DNA of 7,546 nt from Nitrososphaerota archaeon. Its GTDB lineage: Archaea > Thermoproteota > Nitrososphaeria_A > Caldarchaeales > Wolframiiraptoraceae. Within the stretch, counting starts at the first letter, position 1. Each line of letters starts with the position of its first letter. The stretch is taken from NCBI GenBank assembly GCA_021157985.1, contig JAGGVM010000032.1, positions 1-7,546 on the forward strand, in the 5' to 3' direction. Shown here piece by piece: positions 1 to 6,075 of this stretch. The position numbers and the translations under genes are program-made. The notes below the pieces were generated by a model. The model saw only the letters and a list, made by a program, of their open reading frames with translations, had not been told where the DNA came from and ran no database searches.

Positions 1-1208
1 AGCTTTATCTTTTTCCCGAGGAGGTTCTCGACGGTTTCGACGTAGTTTTTCGCTTCCTCGGGGAACGCGTCCCACCCCCTCTCCGCTATAGCGCTCCACT
101 CCGATTCGGGGATCTTCTTCCAGCCGGGGACTTCGATGTACTTGGGCTTCGCTTTGCTGAGGAGCTTAACGCTTGGGGGAGCCACGTCGACTTTTTCTCC
201 ATCGACTTCGTATTCCACGCATATCTTTATCTTCTCTAATCCGCTTAGGACGTCGAGCTTGGTCATGGCGATCCAGGTCACGTCGCTGATCCTCGAAGCA
301 TATCTCAGAAGAGGAATATCGAGCCATCCAACCCTCCTAGGCCTTCCAGTCGCGGTCCCGTATTCGTGGCCCACCTCCCTGATCCTCTCGCCGAGTTCTC
401 CCCCGAGCTCCGTTGGAAACACTCCCGCTCCTACCCTCGTCGTATAAGCCTTCATAACTCCTACTACCTCGCTTATCCTCGTCGGGCCGACGCCGCTCCC
501 CGTGCACGCTGCTCCGGCGATCGTATTTGATGAAGTTACGTAGGGGTATGTGCCGTGGTCTATGTCCAATAAGGTTCCCTGAGCTCCTTCGAAGACGACT
601 TTCTCACCGCGGTCGAGGGCCTCGTTCACTATTAGCTCCACGTCCCCGATATAGGGCTTGATCATCCGCCCGTATTCCAGCAGCTTATCGAAGTCCTCTA
701 CCTCCAGGTTATGCACCCTCTTCAGGATCTCGATCTTCTCCCTCAGGCTTTCCCCGTCTGTCAGGTCCTCTATCCTTATGCCCGTTCTCAGAGCCTTATC
801 TGAGTAGGTGGGCCCTATTCCCCGCCTAGTAGTTCCCACGGCGCTTCCTCCCCTAAGCTCCTCTATTATCGCGTCAAGCTTCTTGTGGATTGGGAGGACG
901 ACGCTCGCGGCTCGGCTTACCTTGAGATCAACCTTGACGCCGATCGACTTCAGCATCTCGATTTCCTCGAAGACTTCTCCCAAATCGACGACGGTTCCGG
1001 AGGCGATGCAGGGCTTAGCGCCGGCGGCGGATCCGGCCGGAATTATGTTGAACTTCAATTTTTTCCCGTCGGGGGTTACGACGGTGTGGCCCGCGTTCGC
1101 TCCGCCCTGAAATCTCACCACGTAGCTGGCGTCCCTCGATAAGAGATACGATATCTTGCCTTTTCCCTCATCTCCCCATTGAAGTCCCGTAATTACTGTT
1201 GCAGGCAT
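1..1208 (-). CDS. purA: Adenylosuccinate synthetase (PurA), C-terminus cut by window edge
   Basis: Joins IMP and aspartate using GTP to give adenylosuccinate, the first step from IMP to AMP, in the cytoplasm. Reading from the ATG at 1208-1206, 402 codons are open to the window edge. The GTP loop GLQWGDEGKGK is at residues 8-18 with the catalytic Asp13, and the catalytic His41 lies in GGANAGHT. GTTRRGIGP is at 125-133, QGTLLDIDHGTYPYVTSSN at 210-228, the Arg-rich IMP/Asp loop TGRPRRVGW at 287-295 and the guanine-binding TKLD at 316-319. By comparison with the roughly 430-residue bacterial form, about 20-30 residues are missing. It is the long, bacterial-like form, not the shortened Pyrococcus-type archaeal form. 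The usual GNG before VVD reads ASG (residues 69-71). The start lies 2 bases after the guaB stop, so the two are co-transcribed and probably translationally coupled, with the ribosome site inside the end of guaB. The identification is secure. Confidence 0.96.
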   Translation of the reverse strand, partial: MPATVITGLQWGDEGKGKISYLLSRDASYVVRFQGGANAGHTVVTPDGKKLKFNIIPAGSAAGAKPCIASGTVVDLGEVFEEIEMLKSIGVKVDLKVSRAASVVLPIHKKLDAIIEELRGGSAVGTTRRGIGPTYSDKALRTGIRIEDLTDGESLREKIEILKRVHNLEVEDFDKLLEYGRMIKPYIGDVELIVNEALDRGEKVVFEGAQGTLLDIDHGTYPYVTSSNTIAGAACTGSGVGPTRISEVVGVMKAYTTRVGAGVFPTELGGELGERIREVGHEYGTATGRPRRVGWLDIPLLRYASRISDVTWIAMTKLDVLSGLEKIKICVEYEVDGEKVDVAPPSVKLLSKAKPKYIEVPGWKKIPESEWSAIAERGWDAFPEEAKNYVETVENLLGKKIK

Positions 1209-1210
1209 TT

Positions 1211-2671
1211 CTACACCAACTCCACATCATGAGGCGTGCTTTCCCTATATCCGAGCTCAGTAACCCTGATAAATATTGCATTCTTCCTTAATTCGTCTAT
1301 CGTCCTCGCTCCGAGGTAGCTCATGCCGGATCTCAGGCCCGCGACAAGCCTTCTTATGACGTCCGCCGCTGATCCCGTGTAAGGGACGTATGCCTCAACT
1401 CCCTCGGCGTAGTATGAGTATTCTGACGCGTCGAGAAGGGCTTCCGCCTCGTTCTCCCTGAGCCTGAACTCCCTCCCAAGCATAGCGTACATCGAGGCCA
1501 TCCCCCGGTAGATCTTGTAACGCCTACCGTTTTTCAGGACCACCGTGCCCGGGCTTTCATCCGTACCGGCGAGAAGCCTCCCTATCATGACCGTCGAAGC
1601 CCCTGCCGCCAAGGCCTTGACCAGGTCGCCGCTCTCCCTTATCCCGCCGTCCGCGATTATCGGGACATCCATCTTCTCAGCGGCCTCGGAGCACTTCATA
1701 ACCGCCGTTAGCTGGGGGACTCCGACCCCGGCGACGATTCTCGTCGTGCAAACGGATCCAGGCCCTATTCCAACCTTTACCGCATCCGCTCCGGCGGAGG
1801 CCAGGTCCTCGACTCCTTCGGGGGTCGCGACGTTCCCGGCGATAACGTCCACTTCGTCTCCGTACATTTTCTTGATTTTCTTTATCATCTCGATGCACAT
1901 CTCGCTGTGGCCGTGGGCTACGTCGATGACTATTATGTCCGCGCCTGCCTCCACTAAGAGCTTTACGCGCTCGATTTCACGCTCCCTTACGCCTACAGCT
2001 GCGGCGGCGAGCAGTCTTCCCCTCGAGTCTCTTGAAGCGTTCGGATATGCTTCTCGTTTGATGAGGTCGGCGCTGGTGATCAGCCCCTTTAGCCTCCCGT
2101 TTTCGTCCACTATCGGAAGCTTCTCGATCTTGTTCTTCCGAAATATTTCCCTCGCCTCGTCTATGGAGATTCCGGGAGATGCCGTGATCAAGTCTTTCCT
2201 AGGGGTCATGCAGTCCTTGACGAGTTTTCGATCCGAGTCCTCGAAGACCACGTCTCTCCTCGTGAGTATTCCGAGCAGCTTGTTATCCGCGTCGACCACC
2301 AGCAGCCCGCTTATCCCGTTCGCCTTCATTATCTTCTTGGCTTCCTCGACGGTCGTTTCAGGCGAGATGGTCATGGGGTTCTCGATCACGATGTTCTCAG
2401 CGCGCTTAACCTTGGCCACTTCCTCGGCCTGTCTTTCCGGGGGCATGAACCTGTGTATTACCCCTATTCCCCCCTCCCTGGCCATAGTCACCGCCATCCT
2501 GGACTCCGTCACCGAGTCCATGGCAGCCGACAGTATCGGTATATTCAGCCAGATCCGCCTCGTGAGCCTGCTCCTAGTGATAACCTCCTTTCTAGACCTT
2601 ATCGGAGATCTCCTGGGAACGAGCAAAACATCATCGAATGAGAGGCCGACATAGTCCAGGATCCTCGCCAC
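1211..2671 (-). CDS. guaB: Inosine-5'-monophosphate dehydrogenase with CBS pair (GuaB)
   Basis: Oxidises IMP to XMP with NAD+, the committed step to GMP; a cytosolic barrel enzyme, usually a tetramer or octamer. The 486 residues match the usual length of about 485. The barrel begins with [10 protein letters not shown] (10-19). Two CBS repeats lie at roughly 95-147 and 154-206. HGHS is at 253-256, the catalytic loop [11 protein letters not shown] at 301-311 with Cys308, DGGIRESGD at 341-349, [10 protein letters not shown] at 388-397 and [12 protein letters not shown] at 422-433. The C-terminus ends in ESTPHDV (477-483), like the potassium-site tail of IMP dehydrogenases, which GMP reductases lack. 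Oddly, the flap between residues 398 and 422 shows no Arg-Tyr pair. The start is GTG at 2671-2669, supported by GGTGAG 8 bases upstream. purA follows after 2 bases. IMP dehydrogenase is strongly favoured; a GMP reductase with CBS domains is the less likely alternative. Confidence 0.94.
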   Translation of the reverse strand: MARILDYVGLSFDDVLLVPRRSPIRSRKEVITRSRLTRRIWLNIPILSAAMDSVTESRMAVTMAREGGIGVIHRFMPPERQAEEVAKVKRAENIVIENPMTISPETTVEEAKKIMKANGISGLLVVDADNKLLGILTRRDVVFEDSDRKLVKDCMTPRKDLITASPGISIDEAREIFRKNKIEKLPIVDENGRLKGLITSADLIKREAYPNASRDSRGRLLAAAAVGVREREIERVKLLVEAGADIIVIDVAHGHSEMCIEMIKKIKKMYGDEVDVIAGNVATPEGVEDLASAGADAVKVGIGPGSVCTTRIVAGVGVPQLTAVMKCSEAAEKMDVPIIADGGIRESGDLVKALAAGASTVMIGRLLAGTDESPGTVVLKNGRRYKIYRGMASMYAMLGREFRLRENEAEALLDASEYSYYAEGVEAYVPYTGSAADVIRRLVAGLRSGMSYLGARTIDELRKNAIFIRVTELGYRESTPHDVELV

Positions 2672-2679
2672 CGAGTTCC

Positions 2680-2685
2680 CTCACC
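2680..2685 (-). promoter_or_regulatory. Ribosome binding site of guaB
   Basis: The minus strand reads GGTGAG here, complementary to the archaeal 16S rRNA 3' end, and lies 8 bases before the GTG start at 2671. It is the main support for choosing that non-ATG start. Confidence 0.65.
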
Positions 2686-2701
2686 GAAGAGACTTTACCA
2701 A

Positions 2702-2709
2702 AATATATT
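2702..2709 (-). promoter_or_regulatory. Candidate TATA box for guaB-purA
   Basis: The minus strand reads AATATATT in an AT-rich stretch between the HypE-like gene and guaB. With the usual archaeal spacing of about 26 bases, transcription would begin near 2679, giving a leader of under 10 bases and losing the ribosome site. A second, less perfect box TTATTTTA at 2732-2739 would start RNA near 2709 and keep that site. Either would let the purine pair be transcribed independently of the two genes upstream. This is inferred from sequence only. Confidence 0.45.
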
Positions 2710-2730
2710 GTTCACGCCGAGAGAAACCGC

Positions 2731-2758
2731 CTAAAATAAGTACGAAAATGTAAAATCT
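2731..2758 (-). terminator. T-rich terminator-like tracts after HypE-like gene
   Basis: Directly after the TGA at 2761-2759 the minus strand carries three short T runs (TTTT, TTTT, TTATTTT) in under 30 bases, with no hairpin. Archaeal intrinsic termination depends on such U-tracts, so partial termination before the guaB promoter is plausible. The runs are short and overlap a possible TATA box, so read-through is equally possible. Confidence 0.3.
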
Positions 2759-3769
2759 TCAAGGAGAAACGGAAAGCCCGGAGAGAAGCCTCCAAAGCTC
2801 GTCTCGCACGCTCTCCTTCACCTCCTCCTCTCTTCCCCCTCTCCTGACGACGACGTTTCCCTCCCTCCTCTCCCTGAACTCCCCGATCACCCTCAAACCC
2901 CGCACGGTCTTGAGACACTTCTCCAAAAGCCTCCGCGGAACAGCCGCCAACAAGACCCCCGATGAGATGAGCTTCAGGGGATCGCATCCAAGCGCCCTGC
3001 AGACCGCCTCCGTCTCAACAGCCACCGGAACCCTTTCCTCGTATAGGACAAAAGAGCACCCGCTGGCTTCAGCCAGCTCGTAAGCTCCCCCGATCACACC
3101 TCCCTCGGTGGGGTCGTGCATAGCCGACGGTAATCCTCTCTCAGCAAGCTTCAAGGCTTCCCGCACGATGCTTATCTTCTCGTAAAATTTCTCAGCTCTC
3201 GCTAAAACGTCTTCGGGGATCTTGCCGGCGAGCTTCTCCCTGAAAGCCGAGGCGAGTATGGCCGTCCCCTCGATGCCGGCGGACTTCGACATAACCAGAA
3301 CATCTCCCGGCCTCGCGTCCGAGGAGGTCACGGGCTTCCTCCCCACGGGAACGCCGAGCATATGGCCTATCACTATCGGCGTGGAAACGTTGGAGGCCAC
3401 CTCCGTGTGCCCGGTCACCAGCGAGACCCTCAGAGATCTGCACGCTGCGTCTATGTCCTTCATTATCACGTCGAGCTTGCTCAGACCATCCTCCGGGAGA
3501 AGGATTGTGGCCGAAAACCACCTCGGCTCAGCGCCCATGACCGCTACGTCGTTCGCGTTAACGTGAACGGATAGCCAGCCTATCCGCTCTTCAGACCCCG
3601 TTATAGGATCCATAGCGGCGACCAGGGTCTTCTTATCGAGCTTAAGGACTGCCGCGTCCTCGCCGAACCTAGGGAAAACGATGACATCCTTTCTCCTCCA
3701 ACCGAGCCTCCTGAAAACCACTTTCTCTAAGACTTCTCTAGGAACCTTGCCCAGCTCCGCCACGTCCAC
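2759..3769 (-). CDS. HypE-like AIR-synthase-related ATP-binding protein, function unassigned
   Basis: A 336-residue member of the PurM/HypE/SelD/ThiL superfamily, whose members bind ATP at a dimer interface and phosphorylate or dehydrate a substrate. Visible signatures are FGEDAAV (35-41), DPITG (54-58), HVNANDVAVMGAEPRW (69-84), GHTEV (120-124), the kinase-like loop KSAGIEGTAILA (162-173) and HDPTEGG (218-224) opening the C-terminal domain. The N-terminus LGKVPREVLEKVVFRRLG is, from memory, typical of an archaeal HypE-related family whose substrate I do not know. True HypE ends in PRIC, whose cysteine carries the thiocarboxamide/cyano group; this one ends in SVSP, so a hydrogenase-maturation role is unlikely. 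No Sec/Cys of SelD is seen in the Gly-rich loop. The start is GTG at 3769-3767, 4 bases after the stop of the nucleotidyltransferase, implying co-transcription. No strong ribosome site is visible; AAGAAGG at the end of the previous gene may serve. Confidence 0.85.
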   Translation of the reverse strand: MDVAELGKVPREVLEKVVFRRLGWRRKDVIVFPRFGEDAAVLKLDKKTLVAAMDPITGSEERIGWLSVHVNANDVAVMGAEPRWFSATILLPEDGLSKLDVIMKDIDAACRSLRVSLVTGHTEVASNVSTPIVIGHMLGVPVGRKPVTSSDARPGDVLVMSKSAGIEGTAILASAFREKLAGKIPEDVLARAEKFYEKISIVREALKLAERGLPSAMHDPTEGGVIGGAYELAEASGCSFVLYEERVPVAVETEAVCRALGCDPLKLISSGVLLAAVPRRLLEKCLKTVRGLRVIGEFRERREGNVVVRRGGREEEVKESVRDELWRLLSGLSVSP

Positions 3770-3773
3770 TCGG

Positions 3774-4391
3774 CTAAGCCTTCTTAGCCCTGACTTTCAA
3801 GATTTTCTCAGCCCGCTTCAGATCCTGAGGGGTAACGACCCTGAAGAACATCCCGAGCTTTTCATCGAAGATCTTCAAGCTATTGCTGGAGAGATGTATT
3901 GCTCCACCCACTTTCCTTACTACCTCATCCATGCCCGCTTCCGGGTAAGCCGCGAAGACGTCTCGGAAAGGCTTCGTCTTATATGAAGCCATCAGGTACG
4001 TGGTTTTCCTCGCCGGGGTCCTGGGAAGCGCCGCCGTAAACTTCTTTGAACAGTCTAGAAGGAAGCTCGCGAAATCCCTTGTTATCAGCGGAGCGTCAGC
4101 AGGCAGGATGACGACCCTCTCACCGTGAACGTTGTTCACAGCGAACTCCACGATCTTCCTCGCATCCCTCCCGTTCCCCGTGTATCTGAGTACTTGGGCG
4201 AAGTACTTATCCGCGACGTCGTCGAGCTCCTCGGAAGAGTACTCTCCCTCGATCATTATGATCAAGTCATCTATTTCATCAGGCATCGCGTCTAAAACAT
4301 ATTCTATCATAGGCTTTCCCGCTATCTTCGCCAATCCGAGCTCTGATCCCCGTATCTTGCCTGAACGGGCGTAAACTATCGCCGAAGACAT
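3774..4391 (-). CDS. MobA/CobY-like nucleotidyltransferase with degenerate loop
   Basis: A 205-residue Rossmann-type NTP transferase of the family containing MobA (adds GMP to molybdopterin), CobY (adds GMP to adenosylcobinamide phosphate) and IspD-like enzymes. Support is the N-terminal strand and loop AIVYARSGKIRGS (4-16) with Lys22, AGKPMIEYVLDAM (24-36), and VVILPADAPLIT (93-104), where Asp99 sits where the family binds the metal. The classical LAGGxSxRMGxxK signature is not intact: the two glycines are replaced by Arg-Ser, so activity or substrate may differ. The open frame extends to a TTG at 4436, but I chose the ATG at 4391. GGAGAG lies 9 bases before it, the core fold begins at once, and the TATA box at 4437-4443 would place the RNA start downstream of 4436. 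It is first in the minus-strand operon, followed 4 bases later by the HypE-like gene. Whether it makes a pterin or cobamide cofactor cannot be decided here. Confidence 0.78.
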   Translation of the reverse strand: MSSAIVYARSGKIRGSELGLAKIAGKPMIEYVLDAMPDEIDDLIIMIEGEYSSEELDDVADKYFAQVLRYTGNGRDARKIVEFAVNNVHGERVVILPADAPLITRDFASFLLDCSKKFTAALPRTPARKTTYLMASYKTKPFRDVFAAYPEAGMDEVVRKVGGAIHLSSNSLKIFDEKLGMFFRVVTPQDLKRAEKILKVRAKKA

Positions 4392-4400
4392 ATCGCGAGT

Positions 4401-4406
4401 CTCTCC
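4401..4406 (-). promoter_or_regulatory. Ribosome binding site deciding the nucleotidyltransferase start
   Basis: The minus strand reads GGAGAG, 9 bases ahead of the ATG at 4391. The longer TTG-initiated frame at 4436 has no comparable site. Confidence 0.65.
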
Positions 4407-4436
4407 AACTACCCGATAATACAGCTCGATGGACAA

Positions 4437-4443
4437 GATATAA
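4437..4443 (-). promoter_or_regulatory. Candidate TATA box for the nucleotidyltransferase operon
   Basis: The minus strand reads TTATATC. Normal archaeal spacing puts the transcript start near 4414, giving a leader of about 23 bases that contains GGAGAG. This box, the ribosome site and the ATG at 4391 form a consistent set. Confidence 0.5.
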
Positions 4444-4458
4444 CGCTTTTTCAGCGAA

Positions 4459-4475
4459 TAAGGAGTAGCTCCTTA
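4459..4475. repeat. 17-base palindrome between divergent promoters
   Basis: TAAGGAGTAGCTCCTTA is a perfect inverted repeat with 7-base arms around a TAG centre. It sits 15 bases upstream of the TATA box on the minus strand and about 160 bases upstream of the proposed cdvB promoter. Its position and size suit an operator for a dimeric regulator of the minus-strand operon. There is no trailing T run on the plus strand, so a terminator is unlikely. No protein is known to bind it. Confidence 0.5.
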
Positions 4476-4638
4476 AAAGATTTGACGCGATTAAAGCCGG
4501 GAACGCGTAAGCTCTCCGTATTATCGCGAGGTTATGAGCTGCCCAGAGAAACGGCCGAACGCTTTTCCCGAAAATTCTCTCGGTTGCCCTCGCGAAAATA
4601 TCTCTGTCTTATTTCTCAGACGGCTATCGGCAAAGCCC
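4476..4638. other. Apparently non-coding part of the divergent intergenic region
   Basis: This stretch can be read in frame with the cdvB-like gene from a TTG at 4482, but the translation is rich in Arg and Ser, resembles no known CdvB N-terminus and lacks a ribosome site. Weak AT-rich boxes such as AAAATATC near 4595-4602 are present. I find no tRNA, C/D-box RNA pair or other structured RNA that I can support. Confidence 0.4.
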
Positions 4639-4644
4639 TAAATA
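4639..4644 (+). promoter_or_regulatory. Candidate TATA box for the cdvB-like gene
   Basis: TAAATA lies about 36 bases before the ATG at 4680, which would give a transcript start near 4668 and a leader of about 12 bases. A near-leaderless message would explain the poor ribosome site: only GGAG at 4664-4667, with an overlong spacing of 12. Confidence 0.4.
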
Positions 4645-4679
4645 CGAAGACGCTTACTGAAGCGGAGCGAGTGGGTGTA

Positions 4680-5318
4680 ATGAAGTTCAAGATACCCTTC
4701 CGGCATGAAAGGCCTGAAAAACCCGTGCGGAGAAGCTACGCCCTAAGCCCCAGGATAAACGATATCCTGATCCAGCTCAGGCTTCAATCCGAGAAGCTGA
4801 AGAGAACCTATCAACGCCTCCTAGCGAGGGATAGAGAGCTCTTCGAGGCATGCGTCGGAGCGGAGCAGGAGTTCGACAGGGATAGGGCCACGATCTACGC
4901 CAACGAGATAGCCCAGCTAAGGAAGATGAGCCGGACGATCCTGAGGAGCCAGATATCCCTCGAAAAGGTGATCCTAAGACTTGAGACGATAAAGGACTTC
5001 GGAGACGTCATGAACGTCCTCGGACCGGCCACGAAAATAGTAAAGCGGATCCAGTCAGATCTCTCCGGGATAATCCCCGAGGTAGCGCATAATCTTGGCG
5101 TGATCGATGAAATGCTTGAAAGCGTGATAGTGGAGGCAGGCAGCTTCACGGGAGCGACGACGACCGTTATGGTCGCGGACAGCGAGGCCAAGAGAATTCT
5201 GGACGAAGCAGCAGAAATAGCCGCACAGAGAATGAGCAAACAATTCCCAGAACTTCCCGAGCAAATAAGCGGGGAAAAAGGGGAAACGTCCAAAACGCCG
5301 AGCCCGGACATACCGTAA
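4680..5318 (+). CDS. CdvB-like archaeal ESCRT-III (Snf7-family) protein
   Basis: A 212-residue protein of the family that polymerises on the inner membrane surface and constricts it, in cell division and vesicle release. A basic N-terminus (residues 1-22, many Lys/Arg) suits membrane contact. Residues about 24-165 form the charged helical ESCRT-III core, with the CdvB-like YANEIAQLRKM (73-83) and RSQISLEKVILRLETI (89-104). A second helical segment (about 155-185) leads to a Pro-rich tail containing FPELP (189-193), resembling the MIM2 element that recruits the CdvC/Vps4 ATPase. The winged-helix domain with which crenarchaeal CdvB binds CdvA is absent, so it is closer to CdvB1/B2-type paralogues. 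The frame extends upstream to a TTG at 4482, but homology-like sequence begins at the ATG at 4680. No cdvA or cdvC lies in the window. The gene stands alone between a divergent operon and a promoter-bearing gap. Confidence 0.87.
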   Translation: MKFKIPFRHERPEKPVRRSYALSPRINDILIQLRLQSEKLKRTYQRLLARDRELFEACVGAEQEFDRDRATIYANEIAQLRKMSRTILRSQISLEKVILRLETIKDFGDVMNVLGPATKIVKRIQSDLSGIIPEVAHNLGVIDEMLESVIVEAGSFTGATTTVMVADSEAKRILDEAAEIAAQRMSKQFPELPEQISGEKGETSKTPSPDIP

Positions 5319-5346
5319 GGCCTAAGGAAGCATATACGTTTCCCCA

Positions 5347-5371
5347 CAATTTTCTAAGCCTATTTCTTCTT
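5347..5371 (+). terminator. Pyrimidine-rich terminator-like stretch after the cdvB-like gene
   Basis: The 102-base gap after the TAA-bounded cdvB-like frame includes ACAATTTTC and CCTATTTCTTCTT, T-rich runs of the kind used in archaeal intrinsic termination. They precede the TATA box of the next gene, so the two genes are probably separate transcripts. No hairpin is needed or seen. Confidence 0.35.
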
Positions 5372-5377
5372 GAAGAA
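5364..5377. repeat. Short palindrome TTCTTC-TT-GAAGAA upstream of the aldolase promoter
   Basis: Six-base arms around TT, ending 2 bases before the candidate TATA box at 5380-5386, where an activator or repressor could act. It is short and purine/pyrimidine-biased, so chance is possible. Confidence 0.3.
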
Positions 5378-5379
5378 CC

Positions 5380-5386
5380 TAAATAG
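5380..5386 (+). promoter_or_regulatory. Candidate TATA box for the aldolase-AOR operon
   Basis: TAAATAG about 35-40 bases before the ATG at 5421, predicting a transcript start near 5410 and a very short leader. Confidence 0.45.
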
Positions 5387-5409
5387 AATGATCTCGAATA
5401 GTAATTGCT

Positions 5410-5415
5410 GGTGAG
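5410..5415 (+). promoter_or_regulatory. Ribosome binding site of the class II aldolase
   Basis: GGTGAG, 5 bases before the ATG at 5421, complementary to the archaeal 16S rRNA tail. It supports that start and matches the GGTGAG used by guaB in this genome. Confidence 0.7.
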
Positions 5416-5420
5416 CGTAC

Positions 5421-6071
5421 ATGGAGTCTCTTATTAGTGAGGACGAGATCAAGAACGAGATCATACGGATCTCGAAGGTGCTCTACGACAGGCAGCTGAT
5501 CAACGCACTAGGAGGGAATATCAGCGGAAGAGTTCCAGGGTCAAATGAGTTCTGGATCACGCCCAGCCAAGTGTTCAAGGGGGCTCTAACCGTCGACGAT
5601 CTCGTAAAGATGAACTTGGAAGGAGAGCTTATCGAAGGCGTATACAAGCCTTCCATGGAGTGGCTTTTCCACGCAGCCATCTATAAAGTTAGGCCTGACG
5701 TGAACGGGATAGTGCACGCTCATAACCCTATGGTCTTAGGGCTCACCCTAGCCGGTAAGGAGATAAAGACAACGATAACCGACGAAGCTGTCCTGCTTCT
5801 GAGAAGGATAGAGAAGGTGCCCTTCAAGCTTCCGGGGACAGAGGTCCTCGCTGAAGAAGTAGCAAAGGCGGCTTCGACGGGAGCTAGAGCGTTAATCTTG
5901 GAGAACCACGGGGTAATAGGCCTCGGAACGAATTTGCTTGAAGCTGAGGCGATAGTCGAGCTCCTCGAGTCTATCGCCACGATCGAGTTCGTTTCCTACG
6001 CGCTGGGCCAGGAGCCGAAGGAGATCCCGCCAGACGAGATCGAGGTGGCAAAGAAGTACTGGGGGATCTAA
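5421..6071 (+). CDS. Class II (zinc) aldolase, FucA/fuculose-1-phosphate aldolase type
   Basis: A 216-residue cytosolic enzyme of the class II aldolase/adducin family, which splits ketose 1-phosphates into dihydroxyacetone phosphate and an aldehyde. The length equals E. coli FucA (215). Visible features are GGNIS (31-35) and TPSQ (47-50) for phosphate binding, KPSMEWLFH (76-84) with the catalytic Glu80, the zinc pair His99 and His101 in VHAHNP, and the third zinc ligand His163 in LENHGVIGLG. All ligands are intact, so it should be active. The aldehyde is unknown: family members act on L-fuculose 1-phosphate, L-ribulose 5-phosphate or 5-methylthioribulose 1-phosphate, and the Methanocaldococcus homologue is linked to lactaldehyde. 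An aldehyde-oxidising AOR starts 4 bases after its stop, which favours a role in making an aldehyde that is then oxidised. The ribosome site GGTGAG supports the start. Confidence 0.9.
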   Translation: MESLISEDEIKNEIIRISKVLYDRQLINALGGNISGRVPGSNEFWITPSQVFKGALTVDDLVKMNLEGELIEGVYKPSMEWLFHAAIYKVRPDVNGIVHAHNPMVLGLTLAGKEIKTTITDEAVLLLRRIEKVPFKLPGTEVLAEEVAKAASTGARALILENHGVIGLGTNLLEAEAIVELLESIATIEFVSYALGQEPKEIPPDEIEVAKKYWGI

Positions 6072-6075
6072 CGCC

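Noticed and set aside
136..1142. Plus-strand open frames opposite purA.
   Set aside because: purA on the minus strand is unbroken with all catalytic motifs; these frames are its antisense reflections.
1545..2654. A 369-codon open frame on the plus strand, opposite guaB.
   Set aside because: It lies wholly antisense to a clear IMP dehydrogenase, its translation is Ser/Thr/Pro-rich low-complexity with no known domain, and such mirror frames are expected from this codon bias.
2759..3769. Annotation as hydrogenase maturation factor HypE.
   Set aside because: The protein ends in SVSP with no PRIC cysteine, and no hyp or hydrogenase genes are nearby; only the superfamily assignment is supported.
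4895..5349. Minus-strand open frames opposite the cdvB-like gene, giving hydrophobic Ser/Ile-rich peptides.
   Set aside because: They mirror a well supported ESCRT-III frame and have no promoter or ribosome site; the hydrophobicity comes from reversing charged codons.
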